A stretch of 64,000 nucleotides of DNA from Anniella stebbinsi (taxonomy: Eukaryota; Chordata; Lepidosauria; Squamata; Anniellidae), in the NCBI GenBank assembly GCA_029215795.1, contig JARDYH010000001.1, positions 400,619,154 through 400,683,153 of the forward strand. The letters are read 5' to 3'. A program made the position numbers and the translations under genes. This document shows, piece after piece, positions 23,050 to 36,000 of the stretch. The notes under the pieces are model-generated. The model searched no databases and was not told where the DNA came from. It saw only the letters and a program-made list of their open reading frames with translations. Position 1 is the first letter of the stretch. Every line of letters begins with the position of its first letter.

Positions 23050-26000
23050 CTAAATACAAGAGACAATAAAGGATGAAATATGAAAAGAAATGTAGTTCAA
23101 AAGAAAGATAAACCTCCTTCTTTGATCTCACAGTTGCTTGTTTGCTTAGGTGGCATTTCCTTGGTCATTAAGACAGAGATGTCTCTCCTCTGGATGCATG
23201 AGTTCCCTGGATGGGATTTCTTCCTCAGTTTCTCTTGAGTTGCATTTTAATTTTTGAAAACTCCACATGAAGTCAATATCTAAGTATGTAGCTTTGATTG
23301 GCTAAAATGAGATTAAACCATTTAGCAAGAAGGGAAATTTGCAGGATTGGCTAGTTTCCCCAGGGACTCAGTTTTCCTCCCCCATTTTCTTTGAGTTTGT
23401 TGATAAAATAATGAGATTAGTAGGTATGACTATTTTTGTTGGACCATTTGTTTCCTACAGGGAGCTGTCCAGTGATGGGGTGTTGCTGAATCATTTGTGG
23501 GACTGGGAACCATTTAAACTAGTTCAGACCAGAACATATATGACTGAACTTGAAATATATAGCAAGCTATGTATATATTATGGCTTTTTATTGGATTGCT
23601 TGCATGCTGATGCTTAAACTTCTGTGGAGGCCACCAGGTATGCCAACAGAATACTCAACCAGTGTAGCTGTTCTGCTGATGAAGATACACTGGTGGAACA
23701 ACTAAAACAGGGCAGAGTCAGAGGCAGCACAGGGGAGGAGCACATGCTGTAGCCTATATTCCTCCAAACTACAGCCACATCCCTGTCGATGGTGCATCTT
23801 TACACCAGCCACAGTCTTGTCATGAGAAATTTCCTTTCCATTGACTGCAGTGGGAGTGGGTTTTTTTAGCAACCCCCATATTAACAACTATCCTGTCCAC
23901 ATCTTCACAACAGAGCATAGTAACTCAACACTAAATAACTGCACACTGCCACTAGTATAGTGCTTGTGAGCTGCATGAGGGGATTTGAAATCCTGCATGT
24001 TGGGATGCCTGGGGAGTGTTAGTAGTAGAGGAGTTGTTGATGACTAAGCCACTGGGGCTGATGGATTGATGCTGTGGTGCAATTTTGCATGATGTACTGT
24101 TGGAGTGTGGGCTGGCAGCGTATTGCCAGTGGCGCCCTTTGTATATGAGTTTCCAAGGATGCTGGGGGCATGCCTGCTATTTTTATGCCATTTTGGGTTT
24201 TTCTGTGTGCTGTGTTCCCCCTCTCCCCCGGCTGAGTTGATATAAAATATGATGGGCATTCTGCCAGTGTACCAGCAACATAACACTGCTCCCAGCATAA
24301 TTGGTGTATAGGATACCAATGCCTGCATAAGATGTTCATCTATAGCCACAGCACTTTGCTGGATTTTCAATGTTGATAGTGCAACACACTGACCTATTAA
24401 GTGTGTTCAAGATTTCAGTTAAGTGTTCTAAGCTTTGGTTTGACTAGGAGGACTGATGCAATAGTAGCGAATCCATAAACCCTGTTTCTTAAATGAAAGG
24501 AATGTCCCTTATAAGTGGTATTGACTTTTTCCAGTCTTCACTGGACTGAAGTGTCAGAATAATTCCATGGAGAATTATCAATGATCATCTGAAGATTTTT
24601 CTTTTTATAAAGCATAAATAGTTGTTTTTCTGTTTTTTAAAGTCCTGGGAGTGGTTAAACCTTTACAGGTAAGTAGATATCTTGACAGTAGGCTATGAGT
24701 TAAAAGAATGAAAAAGAAAATAACTATTTTCATAAATGCATGACCATTTTGCATATGCAGGTCACATAGATAACTCCTACCCCCAGCCTATTTGACTCCG
24801 AAGCCGCCCCAACTTGCATTCCCTCATAATTGAGAATTGTAACATATCCAAACTACTAGCACTCAAAAGTCAGTCAGTATTAAAAGTTTTTGTTCCACTG
24901 ATACAAGGAATCCAGAAATTTGCTTACTATGATTACTGCTAATATAGTTGTTTAGTGCAAAAAGGCTGCAAGTTAGGTTTCTGTGTACAGAAATGTTAAG
25001 GACCCCATCTTGAAGAGATGACAGTTCTTACTGAATGGATCAGATAGCTCAGAATAGTTAAGGCTTGATAGTGAGTAGTGGCATGTTGTAAGGAGATCAG
25101 ATGGTCGTTCATGATCAGGTCAGAGAGGTGATTGCTTATCATGTTTTAGGAAACAGGTCATTGGCAAAACAGAAAATAAATCAATGGATGCAGTGTATTC
25201 TTTATTTCTTTTTTGGGAGATGATTTGCCTTGTTTCATTGAACTGAGTGCAGTAACTAAATGTGTTGGAAAACAAGTGGGTCTTTTTTTAAAAAAAGTTC
25301 GTAATGTTTTCCTAAGGTTTCTAAGGAGATCTCATGTGCAATGAAGTATTGAACAAAATGTCACTGCGAAGTAAGTTATGTGATGATATTTTTCCAGCTG
25401 TGGTTTCACTGTCTCTCCTGCATCCTTGTAGCATTGTGGAAATTTTCGGGCGGGTTTTTAAAGCAATAAACACTTCAGATAGTAGCAGTAACTTTGCTCT
25501 GGAGCAAAACTAATGCCTGCAAGCCATACCTTGTCTCTGAAGTGCTTTAAAGTTCTGTCTTAAGAGTAATCTTCTTTCTGTATCTCCAGCCATATGTCTT
25601 CTGACTGTGACATCTTGCATTTCACTTGTTTATTGGAAATAAGATTGAGCAGCATTGCTCTAGAAGTGGTACCTTTCCATTGTGAAAGGAATTGGTACAG
25701 GATGTTCAAACACTTTTTTTTATTAAGTGCCTTTATTATGTATTTCTTATGCATTATTGTTGAAACTTATATTGCCTCTTATCCTCAGCCCAGAGCAGTT
25801 TCAAGTATTTTACTTGACTATATGTGCCAGAAACAAAAATGATAGTTTAAGTAATGTATATATCTATATTGTTTCTCTGACATATGCAGCTGAATAAAAT
25901 AGCATGCTCATTTTTTTATAAAGTCCTGCTGTGGGTCAAAATGTCTTTATAGTTTTCACAAGAAGCTCTTGTTCCTAGTTTGCAGGTGGAGAACTGAGGC

Positions 26001-26380
26001 TGCTTAGTCATAGTCTATTGCTTCATGTACAATGTGCACCTCTGGAAGCCACAAGGATCATCTTCATAGGCTTGTTATGATACTGCAGTGTCATGTTTAG
26101 ATGTCATTACAAAATGTAGTTAATAGCTTATTTCTCCTCGGTATGTATAAGCGTTTCTACAGATTTCAAATAATCATGTTTTAAAAACCTGAAAAAAGTA
26201 ACACTAGAATATGGTATAATTAAAAAGGCTCTATACCTTTGGCTAGCTTTGGCAAGCTGTGCAGCCAAGGACTTCCAACCTTTTCTTCAGGAAATGGTGA
26301 GGGGGGCATGCAGGTTTTGGCTGCTCCATATCTGTTTTGCCTGCTGCAGTGACTGATGGTCACTTATTTGGTTGGCTTTA
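23050..26380. other. Intronic stretch, mostly unrecognised
   Basis: No exon or RNA gene. 23620-24370 is somewhat GC-richer than its surroundings and may be an unrecognised old transposon. The rest is AT-rich unique-looking sequence. Confidence 0.35.
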
Positions 26381-26384
26381 AAAG

Positions 26385-26575
26385 TTTACTAGTCCTGATG
26401 GCTATATATTACCTCTGGTATCAGAGGTAGTATGCCAGTTGCTGGGGGAATCTGAGCAAGAAGGTGCTGTTGCTCTCATGTCCTGGTAGTGGATTCTCCA
26501 TAGGCATCTGGTTGGCTGTGGTGGAAATAGAATGCTGGACTAGATAGACCTTTGTCTGCTCCAACAGGACTCATT
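26385..26575 (+). repeat. CR1/L3-like LINE 3'-end fragment
   Basis: GTCCTGATGGCTATATATTA ... CCAGTTGCTGGGGGAATCTG ... ATGCTGGACTAGATAGACCT. Confidence 0.75.
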
Positions 26576-27121
26576 ACTGCTGGGAATTGCTCGATTTCCC
26601 TGTTAGGTGTTTACAAATAAGTTGTTTTGCTATGTATCCTGGTATCTTCACAGATACAGAAGTCACACAAACAAGCCTATGGTTATCTGTGAGAAACTGA
26701 GCAAAGCCGAGTGGATATGTCAGCAAACATTGCACTTGAGGCAAAGAAGCAAATCTAAAAACCTAGCAACTACATTATTGATTCGGTGCTTTTGTTGTTG
26801 TTTCTCTATGGGAGGATTAAAACGTGCTGCAAATTTAAATATTCCTCTTCTTTGGTAGCAAGAGCGTGGAACGTAATCTTCTCTAAAACTAGTTTTGTAA
26901 TAAGGGGAAATTAAGCTGAATATAAAGTTTTAATATATGCCACACAAAGCATAGCACCTTTTGGACCCTAACTGATGGATCAAGACCCACAGCTGCATCA
27001 CACCCTAACCTTAGGTGGGTTGCACCAGTGGCACAATCATCATTTTCTTTTTATTGCCTTTAGAGGCTTTTAAGAGGAAAAAAAATAAGCCTTGGCAGAA
27101 AGCAACAGCCAAATTACCAAC

Positions 27122-27275
27122 ATAGTCATGATGGCTATATAGAAACTGTGTTCAGAGACAGTGTAACACTGAATACCAGTGGCTGGGGAGTGAGAGTAGA
27201 CTTGCTTGTGGACTACCCAGAGGCACCTGGGTGGCCTCTGTGGGAAACAGGATGCTGTTTTAGATTAATATCCGA
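27122..27275 (+). repeat. CR1/L3-like LINE 3'-end fragment
   Basis: GTCATGATGGCTATATAGAA ... AATACCAGTGGCTGGGGAG ... GGGAAACAGGATGCTG. Diverged copy. Confidence 0.65.
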
Positions 27276-28734
27276 TCTCACTCAGGAAGAAAAATGGGAA
27301 AAGAGAAGAGCGAAAATAGGTCGCATGTTGCATGGTGGAGTGAAAAGTGGCTGCTAGATTGGAAAAGTTGAAGACTCCTGTTCTAGACAATGGAGATGAT
27401 TGCTTCTAAGGAAGGGTGAATAGTCACTACTAAAGCAAGCCCTCTAACCCAGTTTTTATTTTTGCTACTCAGAAGGCTTCTTCTTGATAGCACACTTTGC
27501 AGCTGCATCCTTTCTTTTGTCAGTTTATATAATGCCACTTTTCTTCATTTTCTTGGCATATCAACTGGGATTTTTTTCTCATTCACTAATGAAGCCACAT
27601 CTGAGGCTATCCATTACTTTCCAACTTTGGTCTTATGCTTAAATCCCATGGCTCTATGCTTGCTTAATTGCACAAGGTTGTAAGTCTGGAAAAATATTTC
27701 TAATTACTGGGCACCAACTTCATATTGTAGAAACCAGCAACACATTTTAGATATGCATAGGCCTGAAAACCTAACCCAATTCCTGTACAATAGTTATGTA
27801 TTTGGCTGATTAGGTATCTTTTTGTATCCCTAACTTGAAAAAAATACTTTTATTAATAAATAGTATATATTTTTGCTTTCAACATCAATTTTTTAACACA
27901 CAGCCTCCACAGGTCTGTGTCCCAATCTGCATCTGATTTTTCTAGAGCGATTTCTTCATTGTATTCTAACTACCATTTTTGTGGCTTTGTTATCTTTAAT
28001 CATTCTGAGTTGTTGTACTGAATCTACAACAATAGTTTCTCTAAGATATGTTCACGCACACTCTTTGAAGCATCACTAAACCTTGCTTGGATTGTTTCCT
28101 TGAAGTCTTTCTAATCTCCTTTAATTTTGTCCACCTGTTATTTTATATTCCTTCTGCTTATTGTATGTTGATCTGAAGTGTATTTGATGCTTCAAGAGAA
28201 TGCTTTTTATTATAAAGAACAAGCAGCCTGTTTTTCCCAATCACAATGGTTTATTCAGCCAAAATAAGCTACTCTAATAAACTATGATCTGTAGTGAAGC
28301 TTATTTAAGCCATCATGGCTTATTGTGTCATCTGGCACTCCAGAGAGTTTAAGCACATCACCTACAGAGTCACCTAGCAAGAATAGTCAAAACCGCTGCC
28401 AGAACTCTGCTCCTTTTGGGCAATCTCTGTTTCCAAAATTTTCCTAGCAACAGATTGCAATCTCTGCCTGTCTCCGTCCCCATCTGTCCCTTAGCAATGT
28501 GTTCTACAAATTTCCAAAGTGTCAAATCCCCACATTTCCTATGGAGAGGCATAGCCACATAGGGTTTTAGGTCTGCCTCAGATGCCTTCCCATGATGAGA
28601 ACCTGTGTATAAAATTTTGTCCCAGTCCTGCAAACTTTCAAAGGTTTAGAGCCACTACATCCTTCTTGGTGCGGAGGCATACATAGTAGCACAGGGTTTT
28701 CATTCTGCATCAGGTTGCAGTTAGAAGCAATTGC

Positions 28735-28975
28735 ATATTGACCTGGTTCACATATCTTTCCCTTGACAAGCCGGGGTTTCTACTTTGCATGTCATGGCAA
28801 AACAACTCAAGGATGGAGCATCCCTGGGTTGTTCAGCCACTCCTGCGCATAGTGGGACTGATTGAGCAGTGTGAACTAGCTTGCTCAATTGTTCATGACA
28901 AACCAGGGTTAAAACAACAATAACCTTGGGTTGTCATTATGTCCAAAATGAAACCACCCTGCTGTTCAAACTGTC
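28735..28975. mobile_element. MITE-like element
   Basis: GGTTCACATATCTTTCC ... AAACAACTCAAGGATGGAGC / ATCCCTGGGTTGTT ... AACCAGGGTTAAAACAACAA ... CAAAATGAAACCACCCTG. Internally self-complementary blocks (ACAACTCAAGG and CCTTGGGTTGT) and no coding capacity suggest a non-autonomous DNA transposon. Confidence 0.5.
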
Positions 28976-29719
28976 TTCTACTATGCCTGAGGATATAGAT
29001 GCTTTTGAGTGTTGTGTATCCCGTTTCCCCACCCCCAACAAATTATTCATTGTCTAAAGATGAGGCTGTCCTGTATTTGGAACAGGTATTTGGTTCTATA
29101 AATCAATGCAGCAAACTAAAAAAAACTCACCAAGATAATTTTTTTTCTTTATATGTAGGGAATAGTCATGAAACCTTGTTTTTCTATATGCAATCGAAAA
29201 AGAGAAGAAATGGCAGCTTCTTTCCAGTTCAAATTTCTTGGATAGAGGGGATGCATTTTTAGTGTCACCTTCAAATCAAAGGACAACTAACTTGCATCAA
29301 AATTACATTTTGAGCCTTGCAGGCTTAAATTGCCCAAGAAGAGATTACCAAAGGGGGGCTGTGTCTCTGACAAGCTGTCACATGCCATACAAATCTTTGC
29401 AGTATGATTGTAGAGAATGTCATCTTAACATCTGCAACTTTCTGCTTTCATTTAATGCCTTCCTGCAGCTTTTAGTTTGTATGTATGTATGTATGTATTT
29501 CAGTGAAAGTTTGTTTTCTTCTTCTGTCTCTTTCAAATAAATCTGTTCATTTCCAGTAAATTTGTTAAAAAAACAAAAGAAAACATAGTATTGGACCTAA
29601 ATTGAACTATGACATTGATATGTAATAAATTATTTCCCTTAGGAAAAGGTTTCATGACTTAAGCAGTAAGCTTAGTGAGGTGATTATAAGTAACAGCATC
29701 AGTACTGATGAAATAGCAG

Positions 29720-29925
29720 GTCTATTCAGACAACATGCTAAGCCATTGTTAGGCCGCTAATCCTTTTGCAGCAAATAGTTAGTGAGCATCTTTAAACCAT
29801 TGTTATGTAGCCATTGGTTAGGAATGGTTCACACAACACACTAAGTCATGGTTCACATAACACGCTAAGCCATAATGTTTAGCTCAAAATGCTTAACCAC
29901 CATGGCTTAGCATGTCATCTGAACA
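29720..29925. mobile_element. MITE-like element (CTAAGCCATGG family), second copy, inverted
   Basis: Carries the reverse complement of the 12890-13058 copy (for example TAAGCCATAATGTTTAGCTC versus GAGCTAAACATTATGGCTTA). Confidence 0.65.
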
Positions 29926-31720
29926 GCATCAGTACTCATTCTGGAACAGTGCCAGGAAGTGATTTACAAATAATAGTGCACATGGCAGAGAACAAATGAA
30001 ATAAGAATACAAGGTTGTAGTTAGAGAGCCACGTTGGTGACAGCTAAACATTTTTTCCCGTTCAGTGCTCTCCGCAATCCATTGTCCCTGGCTCCCAGCG
30101 TTGGAAAGATTCAAAACCATGAGCAGTTTCAATTCTGAAATTGATGTCCTCTTTTTATGTGCATCCAGATAGATAAGTAACTCCATTAGGAAATAGAAAT
30201 GTTGACCTTATGCATATTAGTAACTGCAGCATTCCCTTCCCCAGTACCATATTGAAGCAGGTGTTTCCTCCATCCCTCATAAACAATCACAAGCACAATA
30301 CTCTTGCACAGAGAAAATGATTGCAATTTATTTTTCAGTTAGAAATCAAGTGTACCAAACCAGCAAAGCCAGCTAAAATTATTACCAAGATAATGAAACA
30401 CCCATTGCCCATGGCAACATAAAGCTTATGAATGATGAGGCAATACTTGTCAAATGAATCGTTATTTGGTGCTTCTTGAATTCTGGGTGCTTAATAAGTT
30501 CAGCCATCTCCATATCACTGCTTAATTTAATTGCTGTAATAGTTCTGGTGCTGGGCTGCAGTCTTTCTTAGTCTCAACCTTGACGCTTCCATAACCTTTC
30601 ACTATTGCACTTTCTGATAGCTAACTAACTCTCCCAAGGGAAGACAAGGCACTATAATGGATGGGCTCTGTAGAAGCCAGGAGTTGAATACTGCATTTTT
30701 CTAATTAAGTTAGCATCTACCTGCTGGCGCTAGTTATCTATTGAGCCTGCCTTAAACACTTCCAGAAAGTAGTCATCCGAATGTCTCCCACCCTACTCTC
30801 CTCCTTCCCCTCTTGCACATTTTCTTTCCTCTAAGACAGGGGTCTACAGCATTTTGGGACCTGTGGACATGTTTTAAATTTTGAGAAAGTGTTGTAGACA
30901 CCTTCATAAAATGGCTTACGTGGGGTTTGACCAAGCAGATTTTTTTTTTACTTCAGCAGACCACCATTTTCACAGGCAAACTGGTGAGGCTAAAAGACAA
31001 TTAACTTGATCAGGCACTTGAATATAAAGCAGAGGTGATGGCCTGAGTCTCTGAAAGCAAAACCAGAAATTTATGAGCCAAATCAAAGAAAGGGTAATCA
31101 CACCAAACGTTTGTCTCTCGTTTAAAATCATCCATGCTCTCTCAGAAATTGTCTGCATGGGATCCAGTCCAGACCAGGATTGTAGGTAGACTGTAACCAT
31201 TATTCCTTCACCCCTGTGCTCCTGATCCAGACCATGTTTTTGCAATACAAACAGCCTGCAGGGGGCCTGATCCAGATTGGGACCCTAGTTTGGGGGATAG
31301 TGAGGCTTAACTGTTTGACCCTAATGTAGTCCTAATCTGGATTAGGATACTGCATATGCATTTTGCATTGAAAAAAAGGTCCCATTCATTTCAGTGGGAC
31401 CTCTTCTAATGCAAATTGCCATCACTGGGTCCTTGATCCAGATTGGGACTGGAGCAGGGGGCTAATGGTTAAAGTCTCTTTACCCTCACACTAGGATCCC
31501 AATCCAGGCCCTCCTGCTGGCAGTTTATTTCTTTCTTTGCTAGCAATATTTATGTACTGCTTCTCATTTGAAACAAATCCCAAAGCTATTTACAAAAGAA
31601 TAGAAACAACCTAAAACAAAACAAACAAAAAAAGCAAACACACACACACACGAGTGGTATTATGAGCTTGGTACAAAGATAGCTCATGGCTGTCATTTCT
31701 TGCCACTCTCAGCTTACCCT

Positions 31721-31771
31721 TTCCTTCCTTCCTTCCTTCTCTTTCTTTTCTTTTCTTTTCTTTTCTTTTCT
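31721..31771. repeat. Pyrimidine microsatellite (CCTT)n-(CTTTT)n
   Basis: Four CCTT units then five CTTTT units. The + strand is all pyrimidine. Confidence 0.9.
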
Positions 31772-31925
31772 CTGTTCAACTAGGCATGCTTCAAAGAGAA
31801 GCATCAACTTGCAGATGCTCTCCATTTTTTATTTTCTAAGAATGATTTGGCCCATATAGGGCCTAGAGGCATTCTGGGAAAATAAAAATCATGTTAGAGG
31901 CAGGCACTTAAATTTGCAGCAGACC

Positions 31926-31972
31926 TGGCCTCTAATTATTATTATTATTATTTATTATTATTATTATTATTT
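31926..31972. repeat. (ATT)n microsatellite
   Basis: ATT repeated about 15 times with one interruption. Confidence 0.9.
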
Positions 31973-33274
31973 TGAAAAAAAATCAATTTTATTTATTTAT
32001 TTTAATGGGAAAGGCAGGGGGCCTGGCTCTGGACATTTTTGTGCTCATGGGGGCTCATTGGAGACCCCAGCTCTAGGGGTTATAATCTCATGAGGATATA
32101 CTCTTCCTCATGATAATAATCTAAAGTATTTAGGGCTGCAAGTTTCTAATGGACTTCATGGATTACAATAATAAGGATTTTTAAAACAACAACAACAACA
32201 ACAGTGAAATGATCTGGAGCCACATCTCTAGAATGCCATATCTTTGGGTCCTGAACCCTTTAGCTTTTTTGACAACATATTTTACAGTCTGCTCAGCTTT
32301 TGTCTCGTTAAAATGTTGTGAGGGTATAGTTTGCAAGCACTTTAAAAATGGGAAAAATTTTAACTTACCAGTTAAAACACTGCTTTGGGGGAGGGGGGGA
32401 GATTAAAAGAGATCTGAAAGTGCAAAGGTCGTCATGCCCCAATTTCTATTTAAAACTGATACTGCAATCAACTCACTTACTTATGAATAACTCATTTAAC
32501 TCTGGGGAATTATTCTTAAGTGTGCATTGCAATGCAGATTTTAACTTTGTGCCTTTTTTTAGGTGTGTGCTGATTAAAAAACAAACACACACACAAAAAT
32601 GTTCCTTCAGGTGAAAGAATTCAGAGGTGGTGGTAATGGGGGGAATTTTTGTGTGCATTTAATTTCCAATTTTGTTAATTATTTTTTGTTTTAAAGAAAT
32701 ATGGAAAGGGCAGTATTTTGACTTTTCCCTTCAAATACAAATATGTCTGGCAAAATTACACATTATTGCCCCTTACTGAGTTTCTACCCCTTCCATAATG
32801 TGTAGTATAACATAAAGTAATGCCAGGACATCAAAACTGTGTTTTTACCTCAAATTATTGTTGAACTTTGGAAACTCTCTGTGTAATGATATCAGGGGCA
32901 TGGGGTACATCAGCCTTACAAAAAAGTCCACAAAAGTTGATACCCACCCCCCCCCCCCATAAAAAAAGTAGCCAGCTTTTAGCTCCTTTTCTGCAGTGGT
33001 AGGCTTAGGGGTCACATAAAAGCACCATTCCCAAAGCAGACGGCCTTTTAGAAGAACAGTCTTAAAGTGTTTAATATCCACAGTGCCCCACATGAACTCG
33101 ATGTTTGGCCTAGAATATACCCCAGCACTCCCTGCAGTTTGTATGACTTGTTCAGTCAAGATGAAAAGTGTTCCCAGAGAACAAAAAGCTTGAAAATACT
33201 GTTCTATGTAAAGAATTTTGTAGCGTCCTGTTTTCATTGTTTCATCATCCCCACGACACTGTGTAGATGACTTG

Positions 33275-33375
33275 TATTTTTTACAGATCAGGCAATTTTG
33301 GCTCAGAGATGGGAACCAGTCCAGTTGGGACTATGCCTGATCAGGGATTTAAATTCAAGTTGCCCTGTTTCAAAA
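33275..33375 (-). repeat. MIR-like SINE remnant, reversed
   Basis: TTTTTACAGATCAGGCAATT, TGGCTCAGAGATGGGAACC and GGGATTTAAATTCAAG follow the reverse MIR pattern. Confidence 0.45.
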
Positions 33376-34116
33376 GTTTCCAGCCATTTGATATGAATAT
33401 ATCTTGCCTGCTGATTCTCTGTAGCATTGAGAAATATTCAGTGTTGGTTTTTATAATGCTTTGTTAATGCTACTACCAGATTGTGGAAAGAACAGGTCTT
33501 GGAATAATTTCTTCCCCAAGGAGACTGCAAAATACCTATCACTCCTCAAGGGTATTAAACGTAAGCAAAAGGTTACTGATTCCTCGGTTTACTACCCAGC
33601 CTTTAAATTTGCACCACCTTCATGTAGATGGGTATTCTCATAAGAGTACCTTTCCTGAACATTTTACTAGGTTTTTTCAGCAGAACACACATCAATCTGA
33701 GGTTGTTACTTGTTCAAATATCACATTGAAATTGCAAAATGGACACGCTTCAGACTTCTAAATAGTTTAACCTTTTTTAAATTCACATTGCAAAAGCTCT
33801 TGTCCATAAGCTTGCACTTAGACTAATGCATTAGCTTCTTCTTTGGCTTTGGCAAATCTAATTTTGCCTTACTTAGGTCCATTACAGATGCTGCTCATAT
33901 GGTCGGTTTCCTTTGTCCTCTCCCCATCTCTCTCAACTTCTTTTTTACACTTCTCCCATTGGATCCTTCCTATAGTTCACTCTTATTTTGATACAAAGCT
34001 TAGCGCAGACTTTGCATGAATTGGGGTTGTAATACTAAATAAAATCTGTATTGGCAAGAATGTTCACTCACGTTATAAATGCCTTTCATCTTCTTTCTAT
34101 TCTCCATGTATAATTT

Positions 34117-34285
34117 ATTATTGACAGCATTTATACTCCACTCTTTAGACAAAAAGGTCCCCAGAGCACGTTACAGAGATAAGAAGCCATCACATGACAG
34201 TCCCTGCCCTCAGGTTTACGATTTAATAATCAGTCAATCACATAAACTGCACAATAAATGGTCAATGACATTTTAAACCTCCTGT
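34117..34285 (-). repeat. LINE 3' tail, reversed
   Basis: TTATTATTGACAGCATTTAT, CTCCACTCTTTAGACAAAAA and GGTCCCCAGAGCACGTTACA match the reversed 3' terminus of an L2-type LINE. Confidence 0.5.
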
Positions 34286-34562
34286 GAAATTACTCTTTAG
34301 AGTCGTTGTGGCTAATTGCCACTTAACATTGTTTCATGGCAGCTTGGAAGTAAACCCAATCCTTAGATCTTCAGGTAGCTTCTGCTTTGTTTAGTCATCA
34401 GTTCAAATTGAAGAGCAGTATCTTTTTCCCAGTATGAAAAAGAATGTACTTAAACAGTGGTTCTCAAATGACTCTTTCGCTGTGGTTGCAGGTGAGGCCA
34501 CAGAACTTAAATGAATGCCTCGGGCGTAATTCTGTTAGTGATTTTTATGACTTTCCCCTTTT

Positions 34563-34939
34563 CTATTTATTTATTTATTCAATTATTTATTTATTTATTA
34601 CATCTTTATACTGCCCATCAGCAGAAGCTCTCTGGGCAGTGCACAATTAAAAACCATAAAAAGACTTGCCTGGCGCCAACATTGTTATCTTTTTGGCAAC
34701 AGGTCAAGACTTTCCTCTTCTCCCAGGCATTTAACAGCGTATGTTGAGGGTTTTGTTTGTTGTTGCTGTTGTTGTTTGACCCAGAATAGTTGTTTTTAAA
34801 TGGATATTGTATTTATAACTTGTTTCTATGCTCTTAATGGTTTTAAATTTTGTATATCTTTTTTTAATGTTCAATGTTTTTTTTATTTTTGTAAACCGCC
34901 CAGAGAGCTTTGGCTATGGGGTGGTATATAAATGCAATA

Positions 34940-34977
<38 letters not shown>

Positions 34978-35115
34978 CAACAACATAAATTTAAACATTA
35001 AAAAGTTTAAAAGGCAGTGTAAAACGAGCTATATTAAAAACCAGGGAAAGCCTGTGTAAAAAGGTATGTCTTCAGGAGGCATTTAAAAGATGTAATGTTT
35101 TCTAAACGCCTCCTG
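34563..35115 (-). repeat. L2-type LINE 3' end, minus strand, split by a second L2
   Basis: 34563-34665 carries the reversed terminal box (ATACTGCCCATCAGCAGAAG). The element resumes at about 34980 with ACATAAATTTAAACATTAAA and continues TTTAAAAGGCAGTGTAAAAC, the same sequence that is continuous at 3890-4020. The gap is filled by a plus-strand L2. Confidence 0.8.
34665..34978 (+). repeat. L2-type LINE 3' end nested in an opposite L2
   Basis: GGCAACAGGTCAAGACTTTC then a T-rich 3'UTR, CCGCCCAGAGAGCTTTGGCT, GGTATATAAATGC and (AAT)n. Inserted in the poly-A/T tail region of the minus-strand element. Confidence 0.8.
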
Positions 35116-35265
35116 AGGTCAACAGAGTAACCCCTGCGGTAGCAGCAAAAGTATTTTGAGTGGGAAGTCTGAATAAACCCACCAATCATTCAGAATTGTT
35201 GGTTTTTTGGTTGTTATTTTTTTAACTGTACCTGCTAAAGAAAGCAGAAGGCACAACTTGAGGTC

Positions 35266-35960
35266 TGGTCATAAGAACAGAAGAGCCTTGTTGAATCAGA
35301 CAGAGGCCTATCACCCAGAGGAGGGCCAGGATCTCTTCTCGATCATTCCAGAGTGCAGGACACGGAATAATGGGCTCAAGTGACAGGAAGTCAGATTCTG
35401 ACTGGACATCAGGAAAAACTTCCTGACTGTTAGAGCAGTATGACAATGGAACCAATTACCTAGGGAGATTGTGGGCTCTCCCACACTAGAGGCCTTCAAG
35501 GTGCAGCGGGACAGCCATCTGTCAGGGATGCTTTAAGGTGGATTTCTACATTGAGCAAGGGGATGGACTCAATGGCCTTAGAGGCCACTTCCAACTCTAC
35601 TATTCTATGATTCTATCTAGTTCAGTGTTCTGTTCTCACACTGGCCAACCAGATGTCCATGGGAAGCCCGTAGGCAGGACACAAGCACAACAGCACCTCC
35701 CATGTATATTCCCCAGCAATTGATATTGAGAGGTATAGTGTCTCTGATACTTGATGTAATATACAGTCATCATGACTAGTATCCATTGACAGCCTTTTTC
35801 TCCATACATTTGTCTTTAATCTTTTTTTAAAGCTGTCTAAGTTAGTGGCCATCACTACATCTTGTGGTAGCAACTTCCATAGTTTTAACACACACACTTT
35901 ATGAAGAAGTATATCCTTTTTTCTGTCCTGAATTCCCCATATGAGGAGCGGATGTATGTT
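35266..35960 (-). repeat. CR1/L3-like LINE 3' end, reversed, interrupted
   Basis: ATAAGAACAGAAGAGCCTTG ... GAGGCCTATC is followed, after the CR1 insert, by TAGTTCAGTGTTCTGTTCTC, CTGGCCAACCAGATGTCCAT and, further on, GTGGCCATCACTACATCTTG and GAAGAAGTATATCC. Together they form the reverse complement of a long 3' segment of the family. Confidence 0.8.
35319..35617 (+). repeat. CR1 LINE 3' end (5'-truncated)
   Basis: GGCTCAAGTGACAGGAAGTC, GGACATCAGGAAAAACTTCC, GAGAGTTAGAGCAGTATGAC-like block and TTCCAACTCTACTATTCTAT with the TTCTATGATTCTAT terminal octamer repeat diagnostic of CR1. It lies inside the reversed LINE fragment 35266-35960. Confidence 0.9.
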
Positions 35961-36000
35961 AACCTCATGCTTATTAAATGCTAATTAACAGCTATTCCCC

